This document shows, piece by piece, positions 37,677 through 46,025 of a stretch of 64,000 nt of DNA; the first letter of the stretch is position 1; each line of letters begins with the position of its first letter. A program made the translations under genes and the position numbers. The stretch is taken from the NCBI RefSeq assembly GCF_015679985.1, contig NZ_CP049239.1, positions 1,054,001-1,118,000 on the forward strand, given 5' to 3'. Source of the DNA: Campylobacter concisus (GTDB lineage Bacteria; Campylobacterota; Campylobacteria; Campylobacterales; Campylobacteraceae). Below the pieces are notes generated by a model, which worked only from the letters and a program-made list of their open reading frames with translations, was not told where the DNA came from and did no database searches.

Positions 37677-38089
37677 AAAGACGAGCTTACACCTTGCTTG
37701 AGCTGATATTTATAGTAGTTATACTAGGCATTTTAAGCACGGTCGCTATACCTAGGCTATTTTTTTCTAGAAGTGATGCTACCATCTCAAATGCAAAAAC
37801 TCAACTTGCCGCTATAAGAAGTGGAATTTCACTAAAATACAATGACAATATCTTGCAAGCAAAGCCAGAATTTCCACAAAAACTAGACGATGGCGATCCA
37901 AGCAAACTCTTTAAAAATGTTATAAATATACCGATAAAAGATAGCGGCAGCAAAAATGGCTGGCACAGAATAGGCGATGACAAATATACATTTAGGCTAG
38001 ATGGCAAAGTAGCAAATTTCAAATACGATAAAAATACTGGTGATTTTGGTTGCAGTGATGAAAATGAAATTTGCAAATCACTTCAGTAA
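37673..38089 (+). CDS. Type II pseudopilin-like protein
   Basis: A 138-residue prepilin-like protein. The processing site and hydrophobic core are standard: short basic leader MKRRA, then YTLLELIFIVVILGILSTVAIPRL with Glu at position +5 after cleavage. Cleavage follows Ala-5 rather than the more common Gly. The globular part contains one Cys pair near the end (GCSDENEIC). Such pseudopilins work in type II secretion or in the competence pseudopilus. The needed prepilin peptidase is encoded 19 kb away in this window. The stop overlaps the priA ATG by one base. Confidence 0.85.
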   Translation: MKRRAYTLLELIFIVVILGILSTVAIPRLFFSRSDATISNAKTQLAAIRSGISLKYNDNILQAKPEFPQKLDDGDPSKLFKNVINIPIKDSGSKNGWHRIGDDKYTFRLDGKVANFKYDKNTGDFGCSDENEICKSLQ

Positions 38090-39942
38090 TGCATTATTAC
38101 ATACTCGCATTTTATGGGCTAAATTTAGCCCCACTCACTTATGAAAGCGATCAAAAACTAGAAAAATTTCAAGGCGTAAAGGCTTCTTTAAAAGGAAAAA
38201 TTCTTACTGCTTTTATCATAAAAGAGACTGGCAAGCCAGAGTTTAAAACAAGTAAAATTTTAGAAATTCTACCGATTAATCTAACTTCAATGCAAAGCGA
38301 ATTGGCAATATTTATCTCAAAATATTACACATGCGAGCTTGGCGTCAGTCTAAATTTATTTGAACCAAATGACACTATTGCAGTAGATCAAATTTATGAA
38401 AATCAAAATTTTAATGTAGCACCCAAACTAAGCGAAAAACAGCAAGAGGCTTTGGATTTTATAAATAAACGTAAAATTTCACTCATCTTTGGCGACACTG
38501 GAAGCGGAAAAAGCGAAATTTACATAGCAAAGATCAGAGAAATTTTAAACGCAGGTACTCATGCGCTATTTTTAATGCCTGAAATTTCACTCACACCACA
38601 AATGCAAAAACGCCTTGAGAGCTTCTTTGGCGAGGCAGTAGCTGTTTGGCACTCAAAGATCACGTCAAAGAAAAAAGAGCAAATTTTAAAAGATATAAAA
38701 ATTGGAAAAGTTAGGCTCGTTGCAGGTGCGAGATCGGCTTTATTTTTGCCACTTGAAAAACTAAAACTTATCATCATCGACGAAGAACACGACGATAGCT
38801 ACAAAAACACAGGCTCAAAACCACACTACAACGCAAGAGATCTCGCCCTCTTTCTAACTAGCAAATTTGACCTACAAGTGGTGCTTGGAAGTGCCACGCC
38901 AAGCCTTACTAGCTTTTACAAGCAGAAGCATTTTCGCTTAAAAGGGACATATTTTGATTCGCAAAAAAATTACATTTTCGACGAGAGCGAGACTGGAATT
39001 AGTGAAATTTTAAAAGATGAAATTTCAAAGACACTCGCGAATAAAAAGCAAGCTGTCATCTGCCTGCCAACAAGGGCAAATTTTAAATATCTAGTCTGCA
39101 AAAACTGCGGTGAAACGCTAAAGTGCCCATTTTGCAGTATCGGTATGAGCTACTACAAAAAACAAAACGTGCTAAAGTGTCAATACTGCGAGCATAAAAT
39201 GGCCGTGCCAAAGACCTGCCATCAGTGCGGCAGCGAGATGATAGAGGCCAAAAAAATTGGTACTAGCGAGCTACTTGAGCGGCTGCAAGCTGAGTTTGCG
39301 AACGCCAGAATCGCTAAATTTGACAGGGATGAAATAACGACGCAAAACAAGCTCATAAAGGCCTTAAAAGAATTTAACGACGGTAAAATAGACATCTTGC
39401 TTGGCACGCAGATGCTAAGCAAAGGGCATGATTACCACAACGTAGAGCTTGCTGTCATCATGGGCTTTGATGAGCTTTTAAATTTTCCTGATTATAAAGC
39501 CAGGGAGCGAACGCTCGCTCTTGCCATGCAAGTAGCCGGAAGAGCTGGCAGAAACGGGGTTGGTAGAGTTATCATTCAAAGCAAACAAAGAGAATTTTTT
39601 GAGAGTTACATCAGTGATTATGACGCATTTTTAAAAGATGAGATAGATTATAGGAAAGAGCTTTATCCGCCATTTACCAGGCTTCTTCGCATTATCATCT
39701 CGCATAAAGATGAACACATAGTAAAAAATACAATGAATGAATTTGTACAAAGAATAGAACCTTTAAGAAGCGATGAACTTGAGATCATAGGATACGGAAA
39801 GTGCCAGATAGAGTATCTTGGAAGTAAATTTAGGTATGAAATTCTACTCCGCTCAAACTCTCACATACCTCTTTTAAAAGCTGCAAACCTCTGCAAAAGC
39901 GAGCTTAGTGATATCGATATAGATCCAGTCAATTTTACTTAA
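38089..39942 (+). CDS. priA: Primosomal protein N' (PriA helicase)
   Basis: A 617-residue replication-restart helicase. ATG 38089 shares a base with the pseudopilin TAA; an ATG 18 nt upstream is less likely. Walker A GDTGSGKS is at 135-142, a DEEH box near 230 and a zinc-binding array of eight cysteines in four CxxC pairs (CKNC, CPFC, CQYC, CHQC) near 345-385, followed by helicase motifs MLSKGHDYHNVEL and QVAGRAGRNG. PriA reloads the replicative helicase DnaB at collapsed forks. dnaB lies 1.3 kb downstream in the same direction. Confidence 0.96.
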   Translation: MHYYILAFYGLNLAPLTYESDQKLEKFQGVKASLKGKILTAFIIKETGKPEFKTSKILEILPINLTSMQSELAIFISKYYTCELGVSLNLFEPNDTIAVDQIYENQNFNVAPKLSEKQQEALDFINKRKISLIFGDTGSGKSEIYIAKIREILNAGTHALFLMPEISLTPQMQKRLESFFGEAVAVWHSKITSKKKEQILKDIKIGKVRLVAGARSALFLPLEKLKLIIIDEEHDDSYKNTGSKPHYNARDLALFLTSKFDLQVVLGSATPSLTSFYKQKHFRLKGTYFDSQKNYIFDESETGISEILKDEISKTLANKKQAVICLPTRANFKYLVCKNCGETLKCPFCSIGMSYYKKQNVLKCQYCEHKMAVPKTCHQCGSEMIEAKKIGTSELLERLQAEFANARIAKFDRDEITTQNKLIKALKEFNDGKIDILLGTQMLSKGHDYHNVELAVIMGFDELLNFPDYKARERTLALAMQVAGRAGRNGVGRVIIQSKQREFFESYISDYDAFLKDEIDYRKELYPPFTRLLRIIISHKDEHIVKNTMNEFVQRIEPLRSDELEIIGYGKCQIEYLGSKFRYEILLRSNSHIPLLKAANLCKSELSDIDIDPVNFT

Positions 39943-39973
39943 AATGTTAGTCTAAAAACTATTCAACAAAGAC

Positions 39974-40063
39974 ATGACAAATTTTAAAAATAGACATATA
40001 GGGAAACCTAATGCTTATGAAAGCATTATGGAATTTGATAAGTTGGCTATAAAGAGTAAGTAA
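39974..40063 (+). other. 29-codon open frame, possible small gene or remnant
   Basis: ATG 39974 to TAA 40061-40063 encodes a hydrophilic peptide with ordinary codon use (NAYESIMEFDKLAIKSK at its end). There is no good ribosome-binding site; a perfect 8-bp hairpin (TAATGCTT / AAGCATTA) at 40009-40028 lies within it. It may be the leftover end of a lost gene or chance. Confidence 0.25.
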
Positions 40064-40148
40064 AATTTTAGAAACTACATCCAATAAAAATACTAATTTT
40101 TAAACTATTAAAAATAAATTTTCAAGCCTTTTAAAAGCCATTTTTCTT

Positions 40149-40154
40149 TATAAT
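40149..40154 (+). promoter_or_regulatory. Probable -10 box of ispG
   Basis: Perfect TATAAT behind a T-rich stretch, 28 nt before the TTG start of ispG. The ribosome-binding site AAAGG is at 40170-40174. Confidence 0.6.
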
Positions 40155-40181
40155 CCCCAATAAAAATTTAAAGGTAAAATT

Positions 40182-41240
40182 TTGCAACGATACCCAACAA
40201 AACAGATAAAAATTCGCAATGTTTTAATAGGTGGCGACGCGCCAATATCCGTGCAATCAATGACTTTTTCAAAGACAAAAGACGTAAAAGGCACGCTAGA
40301 GCAGATACAAAGGCTATACTTTGCAGGCTGTGACATCGTGCGCTGCGCAGTTTTTGATAAAGAGGACGCCAGCGCACTAAAACAGATCGTTGCGGGCTCA
40401 CCTATTCCAGTCGTTGCAGACATTCATTTTAACCACACCTATGCGCTTATAGTTAGCGAATTTGTCGATGCTATCCGCATAAATCCAGGCAACATTGGCT
40501 CAGCCAAAAATATAAAAGCAGTCGTTGATGCCTGCAAACAGCGAAATTTACCTATCCGCATAGGTGTAAATTCTGGCTCACTTGAAAAGCAGTTTGAGGA
40601 CCGCTACGGCCGCACGGTAGAGGCGATGGTGGAGAGTGCGATGTACAACATCAAGCTTCTTGAGGATTTTGACTTTACGGACATTAAAATTTCGCTTAAA
40701 TCAAGCGACGTAGAGCGCACTATGCAAGCATATAGAGCGCTTCGTCCGAAGACAAACTATCCGTTTCACCTTGGTGTAACAGAGGCAGGTACCACTTTTC
40801 ACGCGACTATCAAGTCCGCGATCGCGCTTGGTGGGCTTTTACTTGAAGGTATCGGCGATACGATGAGAGTTAGCATTACAGGCGAGCTTGAAGAGGAGAT
40901 CAAAGTCGCAAAGGCGATCTTAAAAGATAGCGGGCGACAAAAAGAGGGGCTAAATATCATCTCATGCCCAACTTGTGGGCGTTTGCAAGCTGATCTTATG
41001 GCTGCAGTAAAGCTCGTAGAAGAAAAAACAAAAGGTATAAAAGAGCCGCTAAACGTCTCAGTTATGGGCTGCGTGGTAAATGCTATCGGCGAGGCAAAAG
41101 GTGCAGATGTTGCCATAGCATTTGGCAAAGGCAATGGCATGATAATGCGTCACGGCGAAGTGGTCGCAAGACTACCCGAGAGCGAACTTGTGGATAGATT
41201 TTTACAAGAGATCGATGACGAGATAAAAAGTAGAGACTAA
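40182..41240 (+). CDS. ispG: 4-hydroxy-3-methylbut-2-enyl diphosphate synthase
   Basis: A 352-residue enzyme of the MEP isoprenoid pathway. Translation starts at TTG 40182, 7 nt after AAAGG. The N-terminal barrel begins with [18 protein letters not shown], and the three [4Fe-4S] ligands are in SCPTCGR (near 267-273) and GCVVN (near 305-309), followed by [15 protein letters not shown]. It reduces MEcPP to HMBPP. UppS in the downstream operon uses the product of this pathway. dnaB follows after 10 nt. Confidence 0.95.
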   Translation: MQRYPTKQIKIRNVLIGGDAPISVQSMTFSKTKDVKGTLEQIQRLYFAGCDIVRCAVFDKEDASALKQIVAGSPIPVVADIHFNHTYALIVSEFVDAIRINPGNIGSAKNIKAVVDACKQRNLPIRIGVNSGSLEKQFEDRYGRTVEAMVESAMYNIKLLEDFDFTDIKISLKSSDVERTMQAYRALRPKTNYPFHLGVTEAGTTFHATIKSAIALGGLLLEGIGDTMRVSITGELEEEIKVAKAILKDSGRQKEGLNIISCPTCGRLQADLMAAVKLVEEKTKGIKEPLNVSVMGCVVNAIGEAKGADVAIAFGKGNGMIMRHGEVVARLPESELVDRFLQEIDDEIKSRD

Positions 41241-41250
41241 AGGAAAAGTT

Positions 41251-42663
41251 GTGGCAAAGCAAAGAGTTAACGAGATAGAATTTACCAACCTTTACGACAT
41301 TGATATGGAGCGAGCTATACTAAGCTCCATTTTGCAAAACAACGATATTTTAGGTGAAATTTTTGACATTGTTAAGGCAAAGGATTTTTATCTAAAAGGG
41401 CATTCGCAAATATACGATGCAATGGTGGCATGCCTAAATAGCGATGATCCTATAACTATGCCATTTTTAAAAAATAGACTTGGCGAAAAATACGACGAAG
41501 AGCTAATACTAGATATTTTAGGCACAAACTCCCTAATAGACATTCAAAAATACGCAAACGAACTAAGAGAAAAATCTATAAAAAGAAGTCTTGTAAAAAT
41601 AGCTCACAACATACCAAGCAAGGTAAATGAAGACAAACCAAGTCGCGATATGGTCGATGATCTTAGCCAGGAATTTTACTCTTTGATAGAAGGTGGAAGC
41701 ACTGGAGTTATAAAAGAAGGCAAAGAGATCATCACGAAAATGATGGATCATATTAATGCTCAAGCTTTACTTGGCGAAAAAGACATAGTTGGACTTGACA
41801 CTGGATTTAAGAAGCTAAATGAGATGATAAAGGGCTTTAAAAATGGAGACCTCATCATCGTCGCAGCTCGTCCAGGCATGGGAAAAACGACACTTTGTTT
41901 AAATTTTATGAGTCAGGTTCTAAAAAATAATGCTGGAGTTGTTTTTTTCTCGCTCGAGATGCCAGCTGAGCAGATAATGATGAGAATGCTAGCAAGCAAG
42001 ACCTCTATCCCGCTTCAAGACATAATGACCGCAAAGATGGATGATGAAGCGTTGGCTAGATTTAGCGATGCTTGTGAAGAGTTTGCTGCTAGCAAGCTTT
42101 TTGTGCATGATAGTGGCTATGTAAATATCCATCAAGTAAGAACGCAAATGCGAAAACTAAAGGCTATGCATCCTGAGATTTCACTTTGCGTGATCGACTA
42201 CATCGGTCTTATGATGAGTACAAATAACTACGCTGATCGTCACGTCCAAATAGCTGAAATTTCTCGTGGATTAAAGCTTTTGGCACGTGAGCTAGATATG
42301 CCAATCATCGCTCTTTCTCAGCTAAATAGAAGCCTTGAATCTCGCGCAAATAAACGCCCTATGCTAAGCGATCTAAGAGAATCAGGTGCGATCGAGCAAG
42401 ATGCCGACATTATTCTTTTTGTTTATAGAGATGAATTTTATCTAGAACAAGAGGAAAAAGAGAAAGAAAAACGCGCAAGTGCCGAGGGCAAAGAGTACAA
42501 GAGCAATCATGTCTTTAATAAGCTTCAAGAAAAGGCTGAGATCATAGTTGGCAAAAATAGAAATGGCGAAACTGGCTCAGTTGATGTGCTCTTTCAAAAG
42601 CAACACTCAAGATTTGAAGATATGTCTGCAATGCCAGTATCTGATGTTTCATTTGAAGGCTGA
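41251..42663 (+). CDS. dnaB: Replicative DNA helicase DnaB
   Basis: A 470-residue hexameric helicase. The N-terminal domain (about 15-110) begins YDIDMERAILSSIL; the RecA-like ATPase has Walker A ARPGMGKT at 206-213, Walker B LCVIDYIGLM near 305 and DNA-contacting SRGLKLLARELDMPIIALSQLNR. Translation starts at GTG 41251. No intein is present. It unwinds DNA at the chromosomal fork. It lies between ispG and comEC, with the comEC ATG overlapping its stop by one base. Confidence 0.97.
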   Translation: MAKQRVNEIEFTNLYDIDMERAILSSILQNNDILGEIFDIVKAKDFYLKGHSQIYDAMVACLNSDDPITMPFLKNRLGEKYDEELILDILGTNSLIDIQKYANELREKSIKRSLVKIAHNIPSKVNEDKPSRDMVDDLSQEFYSLIEGGSTGVIKEGKEIITKMMDHINAQALLGEKDIVGLDTGFKKLNEMIKGFKNGDLIIVAARPGMGKTTLCLNFMSQVLKNNAGVVFFSLEMPAEQIMMRMLASKTSIPLQDIMTAKMDDEALARFSDACEEFAASKLFVHDSGYVNIHQVRTQMRKLKAMHPEISLCVIDYIGLMMSTNNYADRHVQIAEISRGLKLLARELDMPIIALSQLNRSLESRANKRPMLSDLRESGAIEQDADIILFVYRDEFYLEQEEKEKEKRASAEGKEYKSNHVFNKLQEKAEIIVGKNRNGETGSVDVLFQKQHSRFEDMSAMPVSDVSFEG

Positions 42664-43937
42664 TGTGTTTTAAAGCTTTAAAAAATAGAGAAATTTTTAC
42701 TATATTTTGTCTGTTTTGCCTTTGTATTTTTTCTATAAATTTGGCTATTAGCTACCATAAATATCAAATTTTTATGGACAAAGGCGAACAAGAGCTAACA
42801 GCAACCGTGATTTCTAGCTACGAAAAGCTTGGAGATGACGGCAAGAAAAGGCAAATTTTAAAGCTTAAAACTGATGAGTTTTCATTTTATACGCTTGGAG
42901 CTAAAACAGATGACTTTAAAGCTGGAGATAATATATTTCTAAGCGTCATAAATTTAGACGTTAGTTTTAAAGACTATCTTGCTTCCTCTTTTTACATGCC
43001 TAGCTTTTCACGCGAAAAACTACCACGAAAAGCCACGCTAAATATCAATCAAAAATTACAATCACTAATCTACGCCCAGCATGAAAATAGTAAAATTTCA
43101 CAGCTCTACTCGGCTCTATTTTTAGGCACAAGTATTGATGCAGAGTTAAGAGATGATGTCTCGCACCTTGGTATAGCGCATCTTATAGCCATAAGTGGCT
43201 ATCATTTAGGTTTTATAAGTGCAGTTATATTTTTTGTATTTAGGCCGCTTTTAAAATTTTTATATGCTAGGTTTTTACCTTTTAGAAACTACAACTTTGA
43301 TCTAGCTATTATCGTTTTTATAGTCTTGTCATTTTACTTTTTTATAATAGGCTTTATACCAAGCTTTTTGCGAGCGTTCTTAATGAGCATTTTAGGATTT
43401 TATTGCACGTTAAAAGGTGTTAAAATTTTAAACTTCAAGACACTTTTTATAGTAGCGCTTGTTAGCATATCGCTCTTTCCGCAGCTACTTTTTAGCGTAG
43501 GTTTTTACTTTTCACTTATGGGCGTTTTTTACATATTTTTATACTTTAAACACCTAAAAGATAAATTTTCGCCTTTCATTCATGTTATACTTTTAAATTT
43601 ATATGTTTGCTTTGCAATGGAAATTTGCGTGCTTTATTTCTTTCCGCTCATTAGCTTACAGCAGCTTAGCGTCCTTGCTATCAACTACATCTTTAGCGTT
43701 TTTTATCCATTAAGCGCCATACTTCATATGGCTTCGTATGGCGGCATTTTTGATGGATTGCTAAATAATGTTTTAAATTTTAGACTAAGCTCGACTAAAA
43801 TTTTCGTGCCAGCTATTATTTTTATCTTTTATAATATCACTTCACTTCTAGCTATAAAATTTAAATCCATATTCTACATTTTACCGCTGCTTGGGCTCTT
43901 GTGCTTTTTCGTTGCTAGCTATAAAATTTACGCCTAA
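42663..43937 (+). CDS. comEC: ComEC/Rec2-family DNA uptake channel (short form)
   Basis: A 424-residue protein with many hydrophobic segments. The central competence domain is recognisable: LFLGTSIDAELRDDVSHLGIAHLIAISGYHLGF near 155-187, with GIAHLIAISGYHLG matching the ComEC G-(L/I)-x-H-L-x-x-x-S-G-x-H core. It forms the inner-membrane channel that passes single-stranded DNA in transformation. The C-terminal metallo-beta-lactamase-like domain of long ComEC proteins (~750 aa) is missing; Campylobacter ComEC proteins are generally this short. The end overlaps the convergent EamA gene by 4 nt. Confidence 0.9.
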   Translation: MCFKALKNREIFTIFCLFCLCIFSINLAISYHKYQIFMDKGEQELTATVISSYEKLGDDGKKRQILKLKTDEFSFYTLGAKTDDFKAGDNIFLSVINLDVSFKDYLASSFYMPSFSREKLPRKATLNINQKLQSLIYAQHENSKISQLYSALFLGTSIDAELRDDVSHLGIAHLIAISGYHLGFISAVIFFVFRPLLKFLYARFLPFRNYNFDLAIIVFIVLSFYFFIIGFIPSFLRAFLMSILGFYCTLKGVKILNFKTLFIVALVSISLFPQLLFSVGFYFSLMGVFYIFLYFKHLKDKFSPFIHVILLNLYVCFAMEICVLYFFPLISLQQLSVLAINYIFSVFYPLSAILHMASYGGIFDGLLNNVLNFRLSSTKIFVPAIIFIFYNITSLLAIKFKSIFYILPLLGLLCFFVASYKIYA

Positions 43938-44797
43938 GCGATCTTCATACCATAAAATTTCATTATCTTGTTATGAATTATCAAAGATATATACATTATA
44001 ACAGCGCCTAAAATTAGCCTAGTTAAGTCTGTGTCCTTTTGCCAAAAGACCAAATTCACAATGATGGCGGCTGGAATGAGAGCGTTATTCATAATGGCAA
44101 GCACACCGCTATCAACCTCGCAAGCACCTTTGTTCCACATAAAATATCCAACTCCACTAGCGACTATGCCAAGCCAGAGAAGCACTAAAATTTGAGTTGA
44201 AGTAAGTGAAAATTTGGCTGGATTGCCAAGAGTAAGAAGCGCAACGATAGCTACAAAGAATGCCCCAAAGTGAAAGTAGCCAAAGACATTTTTTTGGTCC
44301 ACGTCAAATTTTTCTAAAAGTGCTTTATATGCACTCTGCCCTGCTCCAAAGCAGATATTTGCCGCTTGCACTAGCAAAAAGCCCTTTAATACACCATCGT
44401 TTATAGCACCGTATTTTATAACCAAAGCTCCAAAAACCGCAACGCCAACGCTAAATAGATAAAGTGGCCTAAATTTAAAGCTAAATGCGTCATAGATGAG
44501 CGTCACGTAAAACGGCGTAAAAATGGTAAAAAGTGCTACTTCTGGCACACTTAGATACAAAAATGAATTGTAATAAAATAGATACATAAGTCCTATTTGC
44601 ACCGCTCCGATCGTCATGATGCCAAATGCTAGCTTTGGACTAATGCCACGAAATTTTGTAAATGGCAAAAAGACTAAGCTCGCAAGCGCAACCCGAATAA
44701 AAACAGCCAAATAGCTATCAACCTTGCCAGCTAAAAACTCACCTATCAAACTAAAGCTAAAAGCCCACAAAATGGTTACAAAGATCAGTTTATTCAA
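43934..44797 (-). CDS. EamA/DMT family permease
   Basis: A 287-residue protein with ten hydrophobic helices in two EamA halves (about 1-135 and 145-280). It belongs to the drug/metabolite transporter superfamily, which exports amino acids, nucleotides or other metabolites; the substrate cannot be read. GGxxF-type small-residue patterns and FTPFYVTLIYDAFSF are typical. It is the last gene of the long minus-strand operon, overlapping the second TolC gene by 8 nt. Confidence 0.88.
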   Translation of the reverse strand: MNKLIFVTILWAFSFSLIGEFLAGKVDSYLAVFIRVALASLVFLPFTKFRGISPKLAFGIMTIGAVQIGLMYLFYYNSFLYLSVPEVALFTIFTPFYVTLIYDAFSFKFRPLYLFSVGVAVFGALVIKYGAINDGVLKGFLLVQAANICFGAGQSAYKALLEKFDVDQKNVFGYFHFGAFFVAIVALLTLGNPAKFSLTSTQILVLLWLGIVASGVGYFMWNKGACEVDSGVLAIMNNALIPAAIIVNLVFWQKDTDLTRLILGAVIMYISLIIHNKIMKFYGMKIA

Positions 44798-46025
44798 TTA
44801 TCACCTCGTTTATTTTTCTTGCACATTCAAAAAAATACTCAAGCTTGTTTAGCTCAAGTAAATCGCCATCAAGTATGAAATTTGCCCTATCACTAAAATT
44901 TTTCTCACTCACAAATAGAAATTCTTCATATTTTATCTCACCATCAAGATACCCATTTAGCAGATCAATAAAATCACTATCAAGCTTATCTTGCTTCAAA
45001 TCTTGCAAATTTAACTTTGCATTTAAGCCTTTGATCGTGCTTTCTAGCTCTTTTAGGCGAGTGATTATCCTATTTTCTTCATCGCTTAGATCAAGTGCCG
45101 CCTTTTGCTCTTCAATGCGTTTAGCTTGACTTTGCTTGCTAAGACTTAAGCTATCAGGCAGCTTCCACTCAAACTCCACTCTAGGCTTGTTCGCATCAGC
45201 GTAAGCACCTATCATCTGCGAAGTCGTCCTCTCACCTTTTTTAAAGCTGTTATTATTCACACTTTGCGTATCTTTTAAGTAAATTTTTGGAGCAAATTTG
45301 CTCTTTTGCTTCTCATTTTCTTGCTCTTTTATAAATTTTTCTTGCTCCATTGCCCCAAGTTTTGCGCTTATATCATCTTTGCTAAAATCTGGCATCATTA
45401 TCTTTGAGCCAGCATTAAAGCCGATCTCGCCGTTTGAGAGTAAATTTATCCTTGAGTTTAGCTCAGCTAGCTTAAGTCCAAGCTCGTCTAGCTCAGCTCT
45501 TTTTTTACTAAGAGTGAAATTTATCGCATCAAATTCGCTCTTATCTATCTCGCCATACTCAAACCAAAATTCATTTTCAGCCGCAGCCTTGGCAAAGCTA
45601 TCGACAAATTTTGTCTCTAAATTTATAAGCGAATTTAGGGCAACGGCATTAAAATAGACCTTTGCGACCTGAAAAGCAGTGAGATTCATCAGCTCTTCAT
45701 CTTTATAAATTTTCTCCACGCCCTTGTGGTCTAAAATTTTATCAGCAGCCTCGCTCGCTCCGCCATCAAAGATAAGATACTCAACCTTTGCCGTGATCGA
45801 TCCCGCCTTTGTCATATATCCGCCCTTTATCTCATCAGGCACAAAGGTATATCTGCCATCAAGGGATAAATTTAGCTTTTTACTCTTATTTTTATTTATA
45901 TATTCATTTTTATTAAATTCTTTCAAACTCTCAAGCCTTGCACTTTGCGCTAGAGCGATGATCTCTAGTAAATTTCCAGCCCAAAGAGGTAAAGCAAAGA
46001 GCAAAACAGCCAAAATCTTCTTCAA
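44790..46025 (-). CDS. TolC-family outer-membrane protein, second copy
   Basis: A 411-residue protein with a signal peptide (cleavage near residue 16, LPLWAG). Long charged helices (for example LDLSDEENRIITRLKELESTIKGLNAKL) and beta-type stretches fit a TolC outer-membrane efflux channel. It is only distantly similar to the CmeD-type gene at 49.8-51.1 kb, so they are not a recent duplication. It overlaps the RND pump gene by 4 nt and is followed by the EamA gene. Which inner-membrane partner it uses is not clear. Confidence 0.82.
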   Translation of the reverse strand: MKKILAVLLFALPLWAGNLLEIIALAQSARLESLKEFNKNEYINKNKSKKLNLSLDGRYTFVPDEIKGGYMTKAGSITAKVEYLIFDGGASEAADKILDHKGVEKIYKDEELMNLTAFQVAKVYFNAVALNSLINLETKFVDSFAKAAAENEFWFEYGEIDKSEFDAINFTLSKKRAELDELGLKLAELNSRINLLSNGEIGFNAGSKIMMPDFSKDDISAKLGAMEQEKFIKEQENEKQKSKFAPKIYLKDTQSVNNNSFKKGERTTSQMIGAYADANKPRVEFEWKLPDSLSLSKQSQAKRIEEQKAALDLSDEENRIITRLKELESTIKGLNAKLNLQDLKQDKLDSDFIDLLNGYLDGEIKYEEFLFVSEKNFSDRANFILDGDLLELNKLEYFFECARKINEVIIE

